A stretch of DNA of 64,000 bases from assembly GCA_947034895.1 (NCBI GenBank), contig OX344762.1:22300760-22364759 (forward strand). The letters are read 5' to 3'. Source of the stretch: Rhytidiadelphus loreus (Eukaryota > Streptophyta > Bryopsida > Hypnales > Hylocomiaceae). A program made the position numbers and the translations under genes. Shown in pieces: positions 46,464 to 58,842 of this stretch. The stretch's first letter is position 1, and each line of letters begins with the position of its first letter. The notes below the pieces were generated by a model that made no database searches, was not told where the DNA came from, and was given only the letters and a program-made list of their open reading frames with translations.

Positions 46464-46912
46464 GCGTGGCCATGGATCCTTGGAAAACAAGTCATGTCGC
46501 TTCATGATTTCTTCGTATATATCTGTGAATGTGCAACCATCAAAAGGAGGAAACCCTACTAAGAGACCATATAGTACCACCCCAAGGCTCCAAATGTCCA
46601 CTTTGGGTCCATATTTGCACTCCACAACTTCAAGGGCTATATACAACGGAGTCCCAAAGACATTGGTCAATACACCACCCCACTCAAAGAATTGGGCCAA
46701 CCTAAAATCAATCACTTTGAGTGCCAAATCTTTGTCTTCGGTTTGGAACAACACGTTTCAAGCTTCAAGTCCCTATAGACAATGCCAAAGCCATGGCAAG
46801 CCTTGATAGCACTAGCAATTTCCTTCATCATTTGAGCAGCTCTTGGCTCGTCAAAAGTACCATTTTGAAGCATACGATCAAATATTGTCCCTCCTTTACA
46901 TAACTCCATGAC
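46464..46912 (-). pseudogene. middle piece of the split CDPK/PPCK-type kinase
   Basis: Reads VMELCKGGTIFDRM, AIKACHGFGIVYRDLKLE, then after a one-base deletion near 46752, FQTEDKDLALKVIDFRLAQFF, GTPLYIALEV, KVDIWSLGVVLYGLLVGFPPF and DLFSKDPWP. HRD is YRD, DFG has become DFR (GGG to AGG) and APE has become ALE (CCT to CTT); both of the last are C-to-T/G-to-A changes. The piece is bounded by the 11.9-kb element on the right and the 37-kb hAT on the left. The family normally phosphorylates Ser/Thr; this copy is dead. Confidence 0.88.
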
Positions 46913-47084
46913 CAACGGTGCTAGATTGTGAGCGTGTGAGCGCGAGCTTGCGAGCGTTGAGCAGGAAGTATGTGAGCGTGGAGTTCTGAAATTGTAAAAA
47001 ACTCAGTAATATTTCAGAAAATTGAATTTTTTTAATAATTATTATAAAATTTACTATTTTTAGTAAATTTTAGTATACAATGAC

Positions 47085-47165
47085 TGTGGACCTATGACCG
47101 TGGACCTATGACTGTGGACTTAACACCTTGGACCTCTTACCCGTGGATCTATTACCGTGGTTATG
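47085..47165. repeat. CCGTGGACCTATGA short tandem repeat
   Basis: About five degenerate units ('gtggacctatgaccgtggacctatgactgtgg...'). A single 'cctatgaccgtgga' in reverse near the right end (58752-58765) suggests a subterminal motif of the element. Confidence 0.6.
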
Positions 47166-47407
47166 TACAATTTGTATAAATTTTTGAATTTTAATCATTG
47201 GTTATAGTAATAGAAGTACATATTGTGAAAGAAAAACAAATGACCTATAGGAAAATGCAAATTCTAATTGAAGATAGGCTGTACTGAATACTTCAAGAAA
47301 TTACTGTATTTGTCCAAATACAAAATGGTACTTCTGAAGCTAGACATCTAACTTTAGTCTACAGTCCTTCAATCATTAACACCAATCACTTAGGTATTGT
47401 TGGACTT

Positions 47408-50400
47408 CTAAACATGTTGAAGACTATCCTCCGAAACTTTGATGATACCGGCCTTTGTGAGAAGGAGCTTCACTTCATTGAAGCTGAAGCTTGGAGAATG
47501 TATGAACTTATCCTCTGTCGGATTCATTTTGCTGAAGTAGCGAAGTAAGTAATAAAGATGTTTGCAATGCACATACTGCTGGCGTCCACCAATTGCTGAA
47601 ACGGCCATGTCGACAAAATTGGGACAAGTGCACTCTGGATACATGCCAAGTGTAATGCAATAAAGCTTTTGCCTTGGCTCAAGTCCGGATTGAAGGGAGA
47701 TAATGGCTCCAAGTCCAGGGAAGGGGAGCAAGGTTACTCCCAAAATCGTTCCCTTGACATTACCAGCGCTCTCCCATTTATTGCGGTGCTCTGTTATAGG
47801 AGCATTTGCAATACGTCGAATAGCCTTGCTCCTTCGAGTAGTTGGATTTGCGTCTGCATGTGAAGGACTAGGATGATCATAGTAGATGGCCTGGAAAACA
47901 TTGGACATGGTGAACAAACGTCGAGGGGACATAGTTGGCCGCTGTTGTAGCTGGAAACCAGCCTCCTACAACAGCAACGTCTCTTGGCGGGTCAAATTAG
48001 TGCCTGTTAGTACAGGCCACACATCCGGGACTTGGGGCCAATCAATTACCCAACTACGTTTAGAGCCTCGTACACATCGTTCAATATCATCTGGGCAAAA
48101 CCAGAAGTCGGTTATGATGTCCTTGTTTCCGCCATACTGTTTTTTTCTACCACGGTAGGTCGGAGCTGGAGTACCTCTAGATCCCTTTGCAATTTTGGCA
48201 ACGCAACGGATGTTTGAACTTCTTTGTTGCGTGTGACACTTGCAACTGGACTTGTGTGAAATTCTTGCGATATGCCACTGTGAAGTATCACATTCACTCT
48301 CCATTGCAGTTGTCACATGTGGTACACGGACAAAATCAACCAGCGCGTCTGCTTCATTAGGGGCAACCGTGGGTGAACGTGTCGATCGTGTCTGTACTCG
48401 GGGCTGAGAGAAGTTTACCTTGTCTGGACGATGGGAGTCACCATCTGACCCAATGGGAAGGTCAAGCTTGCGCTTACTGCTACCAAATACTTCTTCGCCT
48501 TCCAAATGCGGAATACGTGATGCAACACCAGCCCCTCCAGGAAGGTCATTGAGTGCCTCCGCAATCTTCTTTGGATCACCGCTACGTCTAGCGCCTCGTA
48601 ACTTTAACTCCTCCTTGGAGGGCCCTGACCTTGATATGTTGCCTTTAAGAAAAGCTTGATAATTGGTCATTTGCATGAAAGCTCGAATGCAGTCATCAGA
48701 AGTGGCGGCAAATAAATCATTACCCCGATTACCTGACTGCTGCAACCACCTATTATGGACTGTTTCGGATAAGTTGCATGACGGCATGTCCGCCATCTCC
48801 TCAACATTTAAGTCCTGAAACAATGATATCAAAGTAAAAGTAAAAGAAAATTAAGTATCACCACTCATAGTTCTCATTTACAATGACACAGTTAAACTTT
48901 GATCTAACTACTATGCGGCAAAGGCTCCCCTCGGCGCCGAGGGAAAAATCCCCGATACCCTGGACTGATTAATATCTCCAAACAAGGCAAAAATATTTTT
49001 TCCGAATTTGGTTTCAGAAAAATAAAAGTGGATCCAGAAGATTGCAGAATGAAAATAATTAGGTAGAAGAAATACCATTTGCATAAAGCCGCCCCATTGA
49101 CGATATCTAAAGTGCCAAAATGCAAGCCACAACTCCAATTCCCTCATAGCGTCTTCCGAGGCTGCTCCAGATGAAAGCCACCAAGATCGTATCGCTAGGT
49201 AACGCATCTCAGCTTCGTCCATAGATTTGGAATCTTTGTATTGCTTACAAAGTCGAGTATGTTGGTGTTGCAAGTTCGGCTTGATGAGCTTCTGTGTATG
49301 GCGATGCAAAGAGGTACTCCAATGTAAAAGACATGTTCGCTCCCGGTTCACCATCTCTATTTTAGGATCTCCTAATCCGTAGACAATTTGAACGGCATTC
49401 CAATTCGCTTGTGCACTGTCTGCCATAAAGCCTTTAAAGTTTGGATTCTCAATGCCATTGCGTCTCATGACTCTGTTCAGAGATCTCCACATGATGCATT
49501 GAACCACAGTGTCCTCAGATTGCATATCACACATAGCAATTGTCATGACTTTCCTGCAACCTGTATCATAAACGTGACAGGCCATGGTTGTCCAGTCTTT
49601 AACCCGCTTGACATGGTCAAACATAAGCCACGCGTTCTCCAGATCTCCACCCGGTTGCATCCGATTGACAAGGTCCACACCACTCCCTGGCCCTTCTATT
49701 AGCATTTTAAACAAATAAACCTTCTCCTTGCCTTAACCAGGAAACACACTGTCATGGATGTACTCAAACCTCAAATTTCTTTTCATATTCATGATACTAT
49801 CTATTATTCCACTTTTGCCACTTGAACGGAAAGACGAAATAACATTTCGGATATTAGGAGAACTTAGTATTTGGAACTTGTCCATGACATCATCTAACAA
49901 ATCTCCCCACAACATCTGCTTTGGACCTTCACCATTGTGTATCAAGTGGTTATCAAGAAATTTCTTGCTAGCTGCTAGGGCAATGGCAGAGTTAGTGGCA
50001 CTAGGGGTTTTTGAAACCTCGCCAGCGATGAGTCCGGCTACAACACCTAAGGACTCTCTACATGTTCCTGAAGCTACAGGATGCACGTGATTTCCCAAAT
50101 GAATGCAAGCTCTAGTCATGCTTGCAGAATCTCCGAAAACGTAATAGATTCGAGCATGACAGACATTGATGCAATGAGGTGGACATTTGCATATCTTACA
50201 GAGGAGAGTAGAATCCTTTGGAGGGAAGGCACCAATACAAAATGGCCCAGGAGTAAAACCACACCACTCAGTCTCGTTCGGATCAGAAGAACGCTTCAAG
50301 TAGTTGCATTCTGAATTCTTACAGATAAGATGCCTGGCATAGGAAGATTTTTTGAACTTTAGGCCGTCGTGATTGTTGATGTTAGACGTCATTGTCCTAC

Positions 50401-51223
50401 ACCAAGCGTGACCATTGTATCGTTTATCCATGCCCTGTAACCTCCCAGCAGAGGACGACAAAATTGAAATTGGAAGAGAAGGCAACTCAAAAACTACATC
50501 CCCGTTAAAATTTGTAGAAAGGTACTACACCTTGTGATGGATGAGTGTATCATAGTCTATCGAAGCTACTTTGTTCCGAGAACCATGCATTGCCGCTAGC
50601 TTTCATAGGCAACCAACAATACTAATCGCGGATGTACAACTAGGATATGTTGGTGGACGCGAGTGAGTGGATAGAGCAGGACTACTACAAGGCGTTAGAT
50701 TTAAACTAGATGGTGTCATGTGGGCCCCCTCGGAAACTCTACTAGGAAGTGCTAGTTGGTTTGGAGACTCTCCCTCGGACTCCCTCGACAGATCTATGAC
50801 ATGGTCATTTGGTTCCTGCTTGACGGTGATAAACGGAAGAGGAGTGACAACATTCGTAACATGCTCGCGTTCTAAAGTGTTCCGGTAGTCACGATGGGAA
50901 AGAGGCATGTCAACTATAGAATGCTCGAAATGACGAGGTAAAATGTGAGTGGAGTCTGTACTCATCACAGACGGTAAACCATAAGCTCGATAGCGCCCTG
51001 GACGAAGATGCCAGACATGATTGTCATCAACTACCATTCTTTGCATATGGATCTACTCTCTCAAAATGCCAGACTCAAACAGTACCTCCTCTTCAATATA
51101 GATACTAGATAGAGAAAATCCAAAACGTACATGAAGAAGGTGAGCAGACACCACAACAAAATCTTCATCTCCTAGAGGGAGTATGAGAGGAACCTCGTGG
51201 CCATCCGCTCTAAGGGAGGCCAT
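47408..51223 (-). pseudogene. MULE-like transposase with SWIM finger
   Basis: Start at ATG 51221-51223 (MASLRADGHEV). Exons: 51223 to about 50615 (stop TAG at 51053-51055, CAG to TAG); about 50530 to 49734; 49696-49074 after a short intron of about 40 bases; 48816-47408 after a second intron (49073-48817), with TAG at 47966-47968. Parts in order: N-terminal unknown region; Cys/His cluster ending IHLGNHVHPV, like the WRKY-GCM1-type finger of Mutator transposases; DDE-like core (CDMQSED, MADSAQANW); and a SWIM finger near the C-terminus (CTC...VHCKH, CxCxnCxH). Both stops are C-to-T changes. Family assignment rests on domain order; the catalytic triad was not fully located. Confidence 0.75.
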
Positions 51224-52644
51224 CTTTCAGAAATCAAAGAACAACATCGACAATGACAATATGACCTAAACTTCTGCAGCGCTCAAGAAAGGTTGAATCT
51301 AGAGCCTCTCCCAAATGGATTTGATAATAAAGAATTTTCAGTCTCAGTATCTGCAATTAAATCCATTAATGAAATAGAATCCGTATACAATATACTTGGA
51401 AGCGCCGACCATTCAGACGGTTGCGGTTGTAATTAAGGAAATGCACTCACCTACTTATTGAATAAGATTAACACCAAAGCGAAATGAAATGAACTTTATT
51501 AAGGTTAGTAGTTTGTTTATGGCGCCATATGAGGCTTATGAGCATGAAGTAATTCTTGAACTTCTCTGTAACCAACTTTCTGCTATTACGTAAAGGAGAT
51601 CGTTCCTTCTAGAAATTAAGTAGCGCCGACTATGGAGTCTAAACATAAAGTGCCACCAGTCACCAACCAAATTATGGGCACACGCCAGTGAAAATGGAGT
51701 ACTCTATTCTAGTAATAGGCAATTTCAAAGATCAGATTAGACAATCCTATGGTACTTTAAAATATCAATTATAGTAATTCAAATGACTAGTAGGTTCAAA
51801 TCATGTACGCCTGAGACGAATTGGAATATTAAAAGTTTGGAAGCCTCCTTAGCAGAGGCAGTGATGATAGCATCATTGGTTACAATTATGTAGAATGCAT
51901 AGATTGTTCTACTTCAATATAATACCCCACTTTCCACTGATAAGCAACAATATGGTCAACTGTATATACTGTTAGTCATATGCTTACGCCAGATTGCACA
52001 CACGATGGAATTGTGCATAGATATACGAAAAGGAGGAAGAGAAGAAAACTTTTATTTTCTTCTAGTAGGGAGTTGCACAGGTCAAGAAATAGAAGTCAGA
52101 AGGTTGCTTTACTGTGTGAGTCCGAGTCGTGCGAAGGAACTCCAACTGCTCAAATGCAAGAAGACGACTTCCATGGAGATCTCATTGCTGAGAGTCAACA
52201 TATTGTAACCATCATAGAAGAAGGGCCGCAAAGGAACAGCATTGGCCACGGGCGATTGCGTAATTTCGTAAGTAAATCTACTCTCTCTTCACAATTGCTA
52301 CCTCTTCGCAATATTGTGCATTGAAGATACCATTATTATACCTACTACTATATTTGGATATGGCAGAACGTACATAAATAAATCATGTAGTCATTCTCAA
52401 AGTAAAAAAGTTCTAGAAATAATCTCACCGCCACATTAGGAATGAAATTCTGATAGATCACTCGTCCTAAATACGAAGACTATTGGTCGGACAGTAAGCT
52501 TTGTAGAGTCTAAGACATTGAGCGTTGGTTCAGTCCTTGAACAAGTTCCTGAGAGGTTGGGGTTCCAAGTCAATCTTCATTGAAGGACCGATTCCTTAAT
52601 CACGGATCATTGACGTTGTATTTCTTGTCAACACGGAGACCGAA
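51224..52644. other. divergent promoter region of the 11.9-kb element
   Basis: Lies between the two divergent genes. No array like those in the hAT elements. A short ORF at 51980-52324 (basic, KRRKRRK) has no recognised homology and I do not call it. Confidence 0.45.
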
Positions 52645-55600
52645 ATGGTGAGAAGACGCACCACTAGGAGCGCGGTCGCCGAGGCCCAGAGAAGTGAAGA
52701 GCACAATATGAACAGCAACGATGAGGAAGAAGGGCCACCTCAAGTGAACACAACGGATGCACAACCAACTGTGGGTTCTGAGGAAGAAGGGCCGCATCAA
52801 GTGATCACGATGGTTGCACCACCAACTACGGGCTCTGAGGAGGAAAGGCCGGATCAGGTGAACACAACGAATGAACCGCCAACTGCAGGATCTGAGGTAA
52901 TCGTCATTCCACCTTCGCTAGAAATCCTCGCCGATGGTGGCAACATGAATACACAGTAAACTGGATTGTTGATCGTTTTCGAGGTTTGGTCCGCAAAGGT
53001 AAGGCTCCGATAGAGCTTATCGTATTTTGTTTTAGATTTAGGCTACCCACGATCAAACTCCCGACCCTGCCATCGGTGCCGAGAGGAAGGAAATCCCGTA
53101 GAGGGTTAAATCCGCGGAGGTAGAGACGGCCCACATCGGGTCTGATCAGCGGCATATTTCTTGTCACTTTCTTTTCGTATTGTGAATCCAGATCAGAGAA
53201 AGCTCCCCAGGCCATGCCATCTGCACCAAGGGGACGGGAAGAACACGTTGGGTTTGATCCGAATAGGGTTGGCGTTGAGGGGAGGCTCACGACAATGTTG
53301 GTCTGATCCAGCAAGGACTCACCCCAGGTGAGTTTCTCGTCATTTTTTTTGTCTCTTCGAGTAGGGATCAGAGCACGACCCCGAGAGCCACGCTATCGGC
53401 GCCGAGGGGAGGCTCACGACAATGTTGGTCTGATCCAGCAAGGACTCACCCCAGGTGAGTTTCTCGTCATTTTTTTTTGTCTCTTCGAGTAGGGATCAGA
53501 GCACGACCCCGAGAGCCACGCTATCGGCGCCGAGGGGAGGCTCACGACAATGTTGGTCTGATCCAACAAGGGCTCACCCCAGGTGAGTTTCTCGTCATTT
53601 TTTTTTGTCTCTCCGAGTAGGAATCAGAGCATGACCCCAAGAGCCACGCTATCGGCGCCGAGGGGAGGCTCACGACTGTGCTGGACTGATCTAGCAAGGG
53701 GTGACCCCAAGTGAGTTTCTCATCATTTTTTTTTGTCTCTCCGAGTAGGGATCAGAGCACGACCCCGAGGGCCACGCTATCGGCGCCGAGGGGAAGGTCA
53801 GACCACAGAGGGTCTGATCAAAGAAGGTAAACTTCATATAATGGTTTTGTCTATTCAATGACCTTTTTCATTGTCCTTTATGTTTCAGGTGGAAGTAGGT
53901 GCACCAGTTCCGGTTCTGGAGTTTGCAATGGATAACATTACACCCGGTGTCAATGACAACGTGATCATGAATATTGATGAAGCCATGGGGGAGGTTCAAG
54001 AGAATTTCAAATCCGAGGATGCCTACAGGAGGTCCCAGAAGGTGAATTCCGTGGCCTCTATCGCCGACTTACGTCTGAAGCCTACTTCCATATCTCGGTT
54101 GCGGATTCCGTTGTGTCGCCTTGTCCAGATGCCCATGGTTAGACCCGCACTTCAGAGTGATCTCACAAAATTGGAGCATGAGTGAGTTCATGGGTACAGA
54201 GATGGATCAAATTTTTTTTATGTGTCACTCACTAATGAGCAGGGGGAGACTGATATGGTGTTTGATGCGGAAAGAGAGGCTTGGGGGCCGATGTGGAATG
54301 AAGAGAATGACATCTTTAATGCGATTCTGGACGCCACACCAGGTTTGCAAAACTTCAAGGGGTCTAAGTTCTTTGTTTGTGATGGAAACCATAGACTTCT
54401 GGCGTGGATCTCTTACATCAGCAAACACCACAACTGTGACAAAGATTGGCATATATCAGTGGATTCGATCATTCTTGATACAAAGGGGAGGATTGGTGAT
54501 GTCATGCATGCTATGCACGACATCAATAAGTAAGTGCTCTCATTCAAGCATTTTTTCATTTTTGGTTAACTATGTGATCATTTCAGAAGATTTTGACATT
54601 TTTTTTTTCTGTTTCAGGCATACGGAAAGTTCATTTATCAAGACCAATCTTATTCATACGCTTTATCGTGTTCAGAAATATGGCATGCTTCCGCTGGAGA
54701 AGTTCTCAGAGCATTTGAGTGAGTCCGAGATGACTCAATGCCACCAGAATCTCCGGAAAAGTTGGTACTCGATGTCCGTTGAGGTGTTCACTTCATTCAT
54801 CTACCGGGTAACGATTCTCACATATCGTGTGCGTATTCCTTGTATGTTTGAGTTGTGTAGAAGCATTAATCCTTCCAATGTTTTGTTCACTTCCATGTTG
54901 TTTTGTTTTGCAGTATGAGATAGCAGCGGCTGCTGACCTAGCAGTTAGGTTGTATAGGGAAGAGACACCTGAGGATATGCAGTCAAAGGCGGGTGTCTTG
55001 GCTGCCATGAGGTTAGGTACGAAGGAGAAGACAACAAGGTTAGTGCAAAAGTTGGGAAAGTTGACTGTTGTGGCCAATCCCAATCTGGGAAATGAGTGGC
55101 TCTAGGAGGTATGATGACATCTCTTTAGACCTCTCCTTTTTTGTTTTCTTCTCGTTTCATTTAGTTCATTCAACTTAAAGTAATTTGTACTTTTAGATCG
55201 AGCGTCATTGGAGCTCCAACATCACTCCAGAAATGACTCTGGAGAAGTTGCAATTGATTACAACATGCAACGTGAGCAAGGAGCATAAGGTTAAGTGGCT
55301 TACATGGTGGAACTCATCAGTTCAAACAAGGGAGGCAAGAAGGTTCCCACTAAAGCCAGCTGGAGAGATAGAACTGAAGTCTTTCCTAGCGAAGGCGTGC
55401 AGGTATGCAGGGGTAAGTGTTCTTCTTTCATTTCATTCATGTTTTATTCATCTCATTTTGTGGTTGTGATCTAGTCCACGGTGACATTAGATGGTTAGTG
55501 CAATTTGGATTGCGATGTAATCTATTAGTATACATCACGACTTTTAATGGCCTTGCAGATACAAGACACGGGAGCTGAAATGTTTGATAACATTGTGAAG

Positions 55601-58238
55601 AAAGACCAGTTGAAGTTAGCCATGGACTCTCCCCAGGAGCCCGAGACTTTTCTAGATTATGTTGAGGACTGGAGAATTCGAGTGTGGGACCACACTTTCT
55701 TGCCCCAATTTAGGGGACACGATGTCTTCAGAAAGTCAGATGACTTCAAGAAACACAAGGGCTCTGATCTAGTTGTCAAATGGGTGATTTACCGGTAACA
55801 TTCTAATATCTTAATGCCATTGTGAATTTGTGATATGTTTGATTAAGTTTGTTTATTGCCGATGTTTAATCATTTTTTTGTATTCTGAAGAGTTTGGTCT
55901 ATACAGGTATTTCAAGTATGAACTGTTGCCTAAGGGGGCAATTGCAAAGCGCGATCTACCTGCGTTTTTGGGAACATGGTTGGATGTTTCATCAGAGCAT
56001 TGCATGTTCTCGGCATCGCAATTGAGATGGTGGACGAGTTTGCATTTGAAAACCGGTGCGTGGTATTTGGATTGCCCGCCGGAATTCACGCCGTTGCCTG
56101 AGGACCATTTGAAGCGGTCGATCAATACTGATGCTGTGGTTCAGAATGTCGACGAGCTTGCCGGTCTTGATGAGGATGCCAAGGCGAAGGCAATCAAGAG
56201 GAGAGACGACGTCGACAAGAAGATTGCACTCAAGAACTCGGAGGCGGTGGACAAGGCAAAGGAGAAAGCCATGAAGAAGACAAAGAAGCTTACTGAGTCT
56301 GAGCAGGTACTAGCGGCGGAGAAGGGAAAGGGGAAGGGGAAGAATCCCCAAGAGGGTGTCTTACGTTCATCCACAAATGACGAGGGCTCCCAACATCAAC
56401 GCTCCAATTCACATGGCACCAAGTGTGATTCTGAGTATGCTTCACTTAGCAATGACGAGATGCACATGGTCCATCCGCTGTAGAGTACTTGCAGGATTCG
56501 GAGATATTGATTGACGAGCTGGTTCTGAATTACTCTCTTACTGATGTCTTGGCCGATCCTCTACCCCAAGTATACCATGACATTGTCAGTTTTGTTGACA
56601 AGGTTCGCATTTCACTTTCTTCCATTTTTTACTTTGGTTTTTGCTCTTTAACATTATTGGTCTGTTTTCTAACTGATTAAATCATTTTGCAACACAAAGG
56701 AGAGAAGGACCGTTTCTTCTGTGGTGTTCGGAGTGATAAACCCCGAGTGGACCTCGTCATTGCGGACATGCCCAAGGGTTTGCCTGTCCCAGGTCTATCG
56801 GCACCTGCACATATTGTTCTGAAATGGAACATGGTCCACCCTTCTGGGCTGGAGGCGGTGTTCAAGTTCGCTGATGGTCATTTTCACGATGACGATGCGT
56901 TACTCATTATTCATTCTCGGAGTCCTTTCGTCAAGGCTACGATTTTGAAGTACGCTGCAACATATTCGTTTAAGAAGATGAAGGATTGGTGGGGAACAAA
57001 CTGGCTTCATTTGGCCTTACCAGTGTCTACTGGATGTACGGTATGATCATCCTTCACTTTTCCCTACTTTATTCATGGATTCGTCTTCTGTTGAAAAAAA
57101 TGCTTTCATTCTTGAATATGACATAATCTACTGTAGGTGGTGTATTTTTTGTTTACTTCTATTTAGATTCTCTTAATTGATTACATTTCTACTTCTATGG
57201 GTTTGTTATGGCAACTAATAGTTTATATTTGATCATTCAATTTGGACTAATTCACCATGTACCTCTACGCTCTTGCAGACTCAATTCTTCCGCGTCATGT
57301 TGTTGGTCAGGAACTTGGATGGTATTGGTCCTTCCAAGTTTCAATTCCAGCCATGCCCAAAGTTGAGGGAGCTAAGAGGAGATGTGGCAGTTGATGATGT
57401 TATTCAGAATTTCACGAAGAAAGAGACGTTGACTATGGATAGCAAATTCAAACCTTGAAGGGGTACAAGAGAAAAGGATCCCCGTTTTATGCAAATGTTG
57501 ATTGAAGTATCAACGTTTGCCAACGATGTTGTTATTGATTGCACTGCTGCGACAAGTATGTGCATGAGCATTTCCTGTCTTCTATTGTTTTCGTTGATTC
57601 TTATTTTTTCTTCAATTCTCATTGAGTATTGTAGTAATTCGATTTGTTTTGTTCTGTGGATTAGGGGCTTCCATCCACGCATGTAGGATTTCGAGCAGGC
57701 ACGTCATTGCACTTGAGGAAGACAAAGCCATTTTTGAGGCAATTTTGGCCCCAATTATTCGCGCACCAAAAGATATTCCACCTACTGTCGTTGCCGTTGT
57801 ACAGGATTCTGACGATGAGGAAGCTCAGGAAATTGAAGTTCCCCACATCGTGAAGAAATCTCGTTTCAGTAAGTAAGTCTACCCATGCTTGCTTTTTTCC
57901 AAAATTTTCTAAAGAGAGATGTCTATTATTCATTATTCTCACTTCAACTTTTTTTTACAAGCTTCTTTCATCGTGAATGTGAACTTCTTGCCATTCCTAA
58001 TTATCATTTTTTCATTTGCAGCATGACTTACAATTCGGTGGCTCCCCGGTCATTTTTCACTCTACCATCGTTTTTTCCAAGCCCGGAGAAGCCCTTTCTA
58101 TTGCCATCGTATGCAGAGGCTATTGCTGGGACATTGGCCTGTCAAGAGGATTTTTGTAGACGGAGAAAGTCTAAGTCTTTAGACCCTACAATTCTGCAAT
58201 TTATAGATGAGACAACCCTAAAATCAGAGCAGGAGTAG
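52645..58238 (+). pseudogene. ParB-like plus DNA-methyltransferase-like protein, 12 exons, three stop codons
   Basis: Exons with consistent phase and GT-AG borders: 52645-52896, 53889-54529, 54618-54807, 54914-55108, 55197-55412, 55559-55794, 55907-56306, 56495-56602, 56705-57040, 57279-57555, 57665-57872, 58022-58238; together 1092 codons. Stops TGA 54183-54185, TAG 55103-55105 and TGA 57456-57458 each fit C-to-T. Exon 1 encodes three ~19-residue repeats (GSEEEGPHQV...). Exon 2 has a ParB-like segment (IADLRLKP, PMVRPAL, CDGNHRLLAW). Exon 7 is lysine-rich. Exon 9 has VDLVIADMPKG, placed like the DPPY motif IV. Exons 10-11 have DVVIDCTAAT..ASIHACR and HVIALEED, like motif I of N6/N4 methyltransferases. 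The order IV then I is the permuted type. Motif residues are non-standard, so activity is uncertain. Confidence 0.72.
53366..53830. repeat. 128-bp tandem repeat in intron 1, each unit with a splice-donor consensus
   Basis: Four units start at 53366, 53494, 53622 and 53750. Each holds 'gatcagagcacgacc', the 12-bp palindrome-like 'tatcggcgccgagggg' and, between units, 'ccccaggtgagttt', a near-perfect donor CAG|GTGAGT. Diverged copies extend back to about 52985, and one lies in a transposase intron (48917-48965, reverse). Confidence 0.8.
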
Positions 58239-58842
58239 TGACGACTCTCATTCTATGTCTTCGTCATCTACATGACTCTGTTTTTTGTTTGTTTTGGGGG
58301 GTTGATTTTTATTTTTTTGTTTATTGTACGTTGTTTTGTGTACTTCAATTATAATTATCTACACAAGCCTAATCAAGAACAAATGGTTAGAGGTACAACT
58401 TCATATTTCTTGGAAGTACCTTCATACCCTAAACCCTGATCCAAATCTTCTTGTTGAATCAAAAACTGCATTCTATAAGCTATATTTCAGTAAGTAGACA
58501 AACATCATGAACATTTTATTTTTATGGATGAAATTCACATCATCAACACCAAAAATAAATAGCCTTACTTCAGTGCAATTGTGATTTGTAGACTAATTAT
58601 CTTTTTCTTTATAAAAACCCTAACATAGTGTCAATAAAATTTGCAATGAATTTCACTGAAAATGGATTGAGTAACTCTACAATCAAAAAATTTTAATCGC
58701 AATTTATTTTTTCCCATCATATATTGTGAGGTGTAGTCCTCATTCCAATTTCCACGGTCATAGGTACTTCATCAATTTCCAACAGAAAAAATTGTATGCT
58801 CGCACGCTTACACACTCACACACTCACAAAATAGCAACCCTG
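58239..58842. other. right terminal region of the 11.9-kb element
   Basis: AT-rich DNA after the methyltransferase-like gene, then GTGAGTGTGTGAG-type repeats in reverse (58798-58828) and the end TAGCAACCCTG (58842). Confidence 0.6.

Larger units (their letters stand above)
46913..58842. mobile_element. 11.9-kb MULE-like element with a ParB/methyltransferase gene
   Basis: Imperfect inverted ends: CAACGGTGCTAGATTGTGAG (46913) versus the reverse complement of the right end, CAGGGTTGCTATTTTGTGAG, then GTGAGCGT-type repeats. A perfect 10-bp duplication ACTCCATGAC lies at 46903-46912 and 58843-58852. Removing the element and one copy restores the kinase frame across VMELC. The 10-bp duplication and the finger-DDE-SWIM transposase fit a Mutator-like element, though the CAGGGTTG end resembles hAT. 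Two divergent genes: transposase (51223-47408, minus) and a ParB/methyltransferase-like gene (52645-58238, plus). Confidence 0.88.

Noticed and set aside
51980..52324. 114-codon basic ORF
   Set aside because: No homology, no splice signals to the neighbouring gene, and no start context; may be upstream untranslated sequence.
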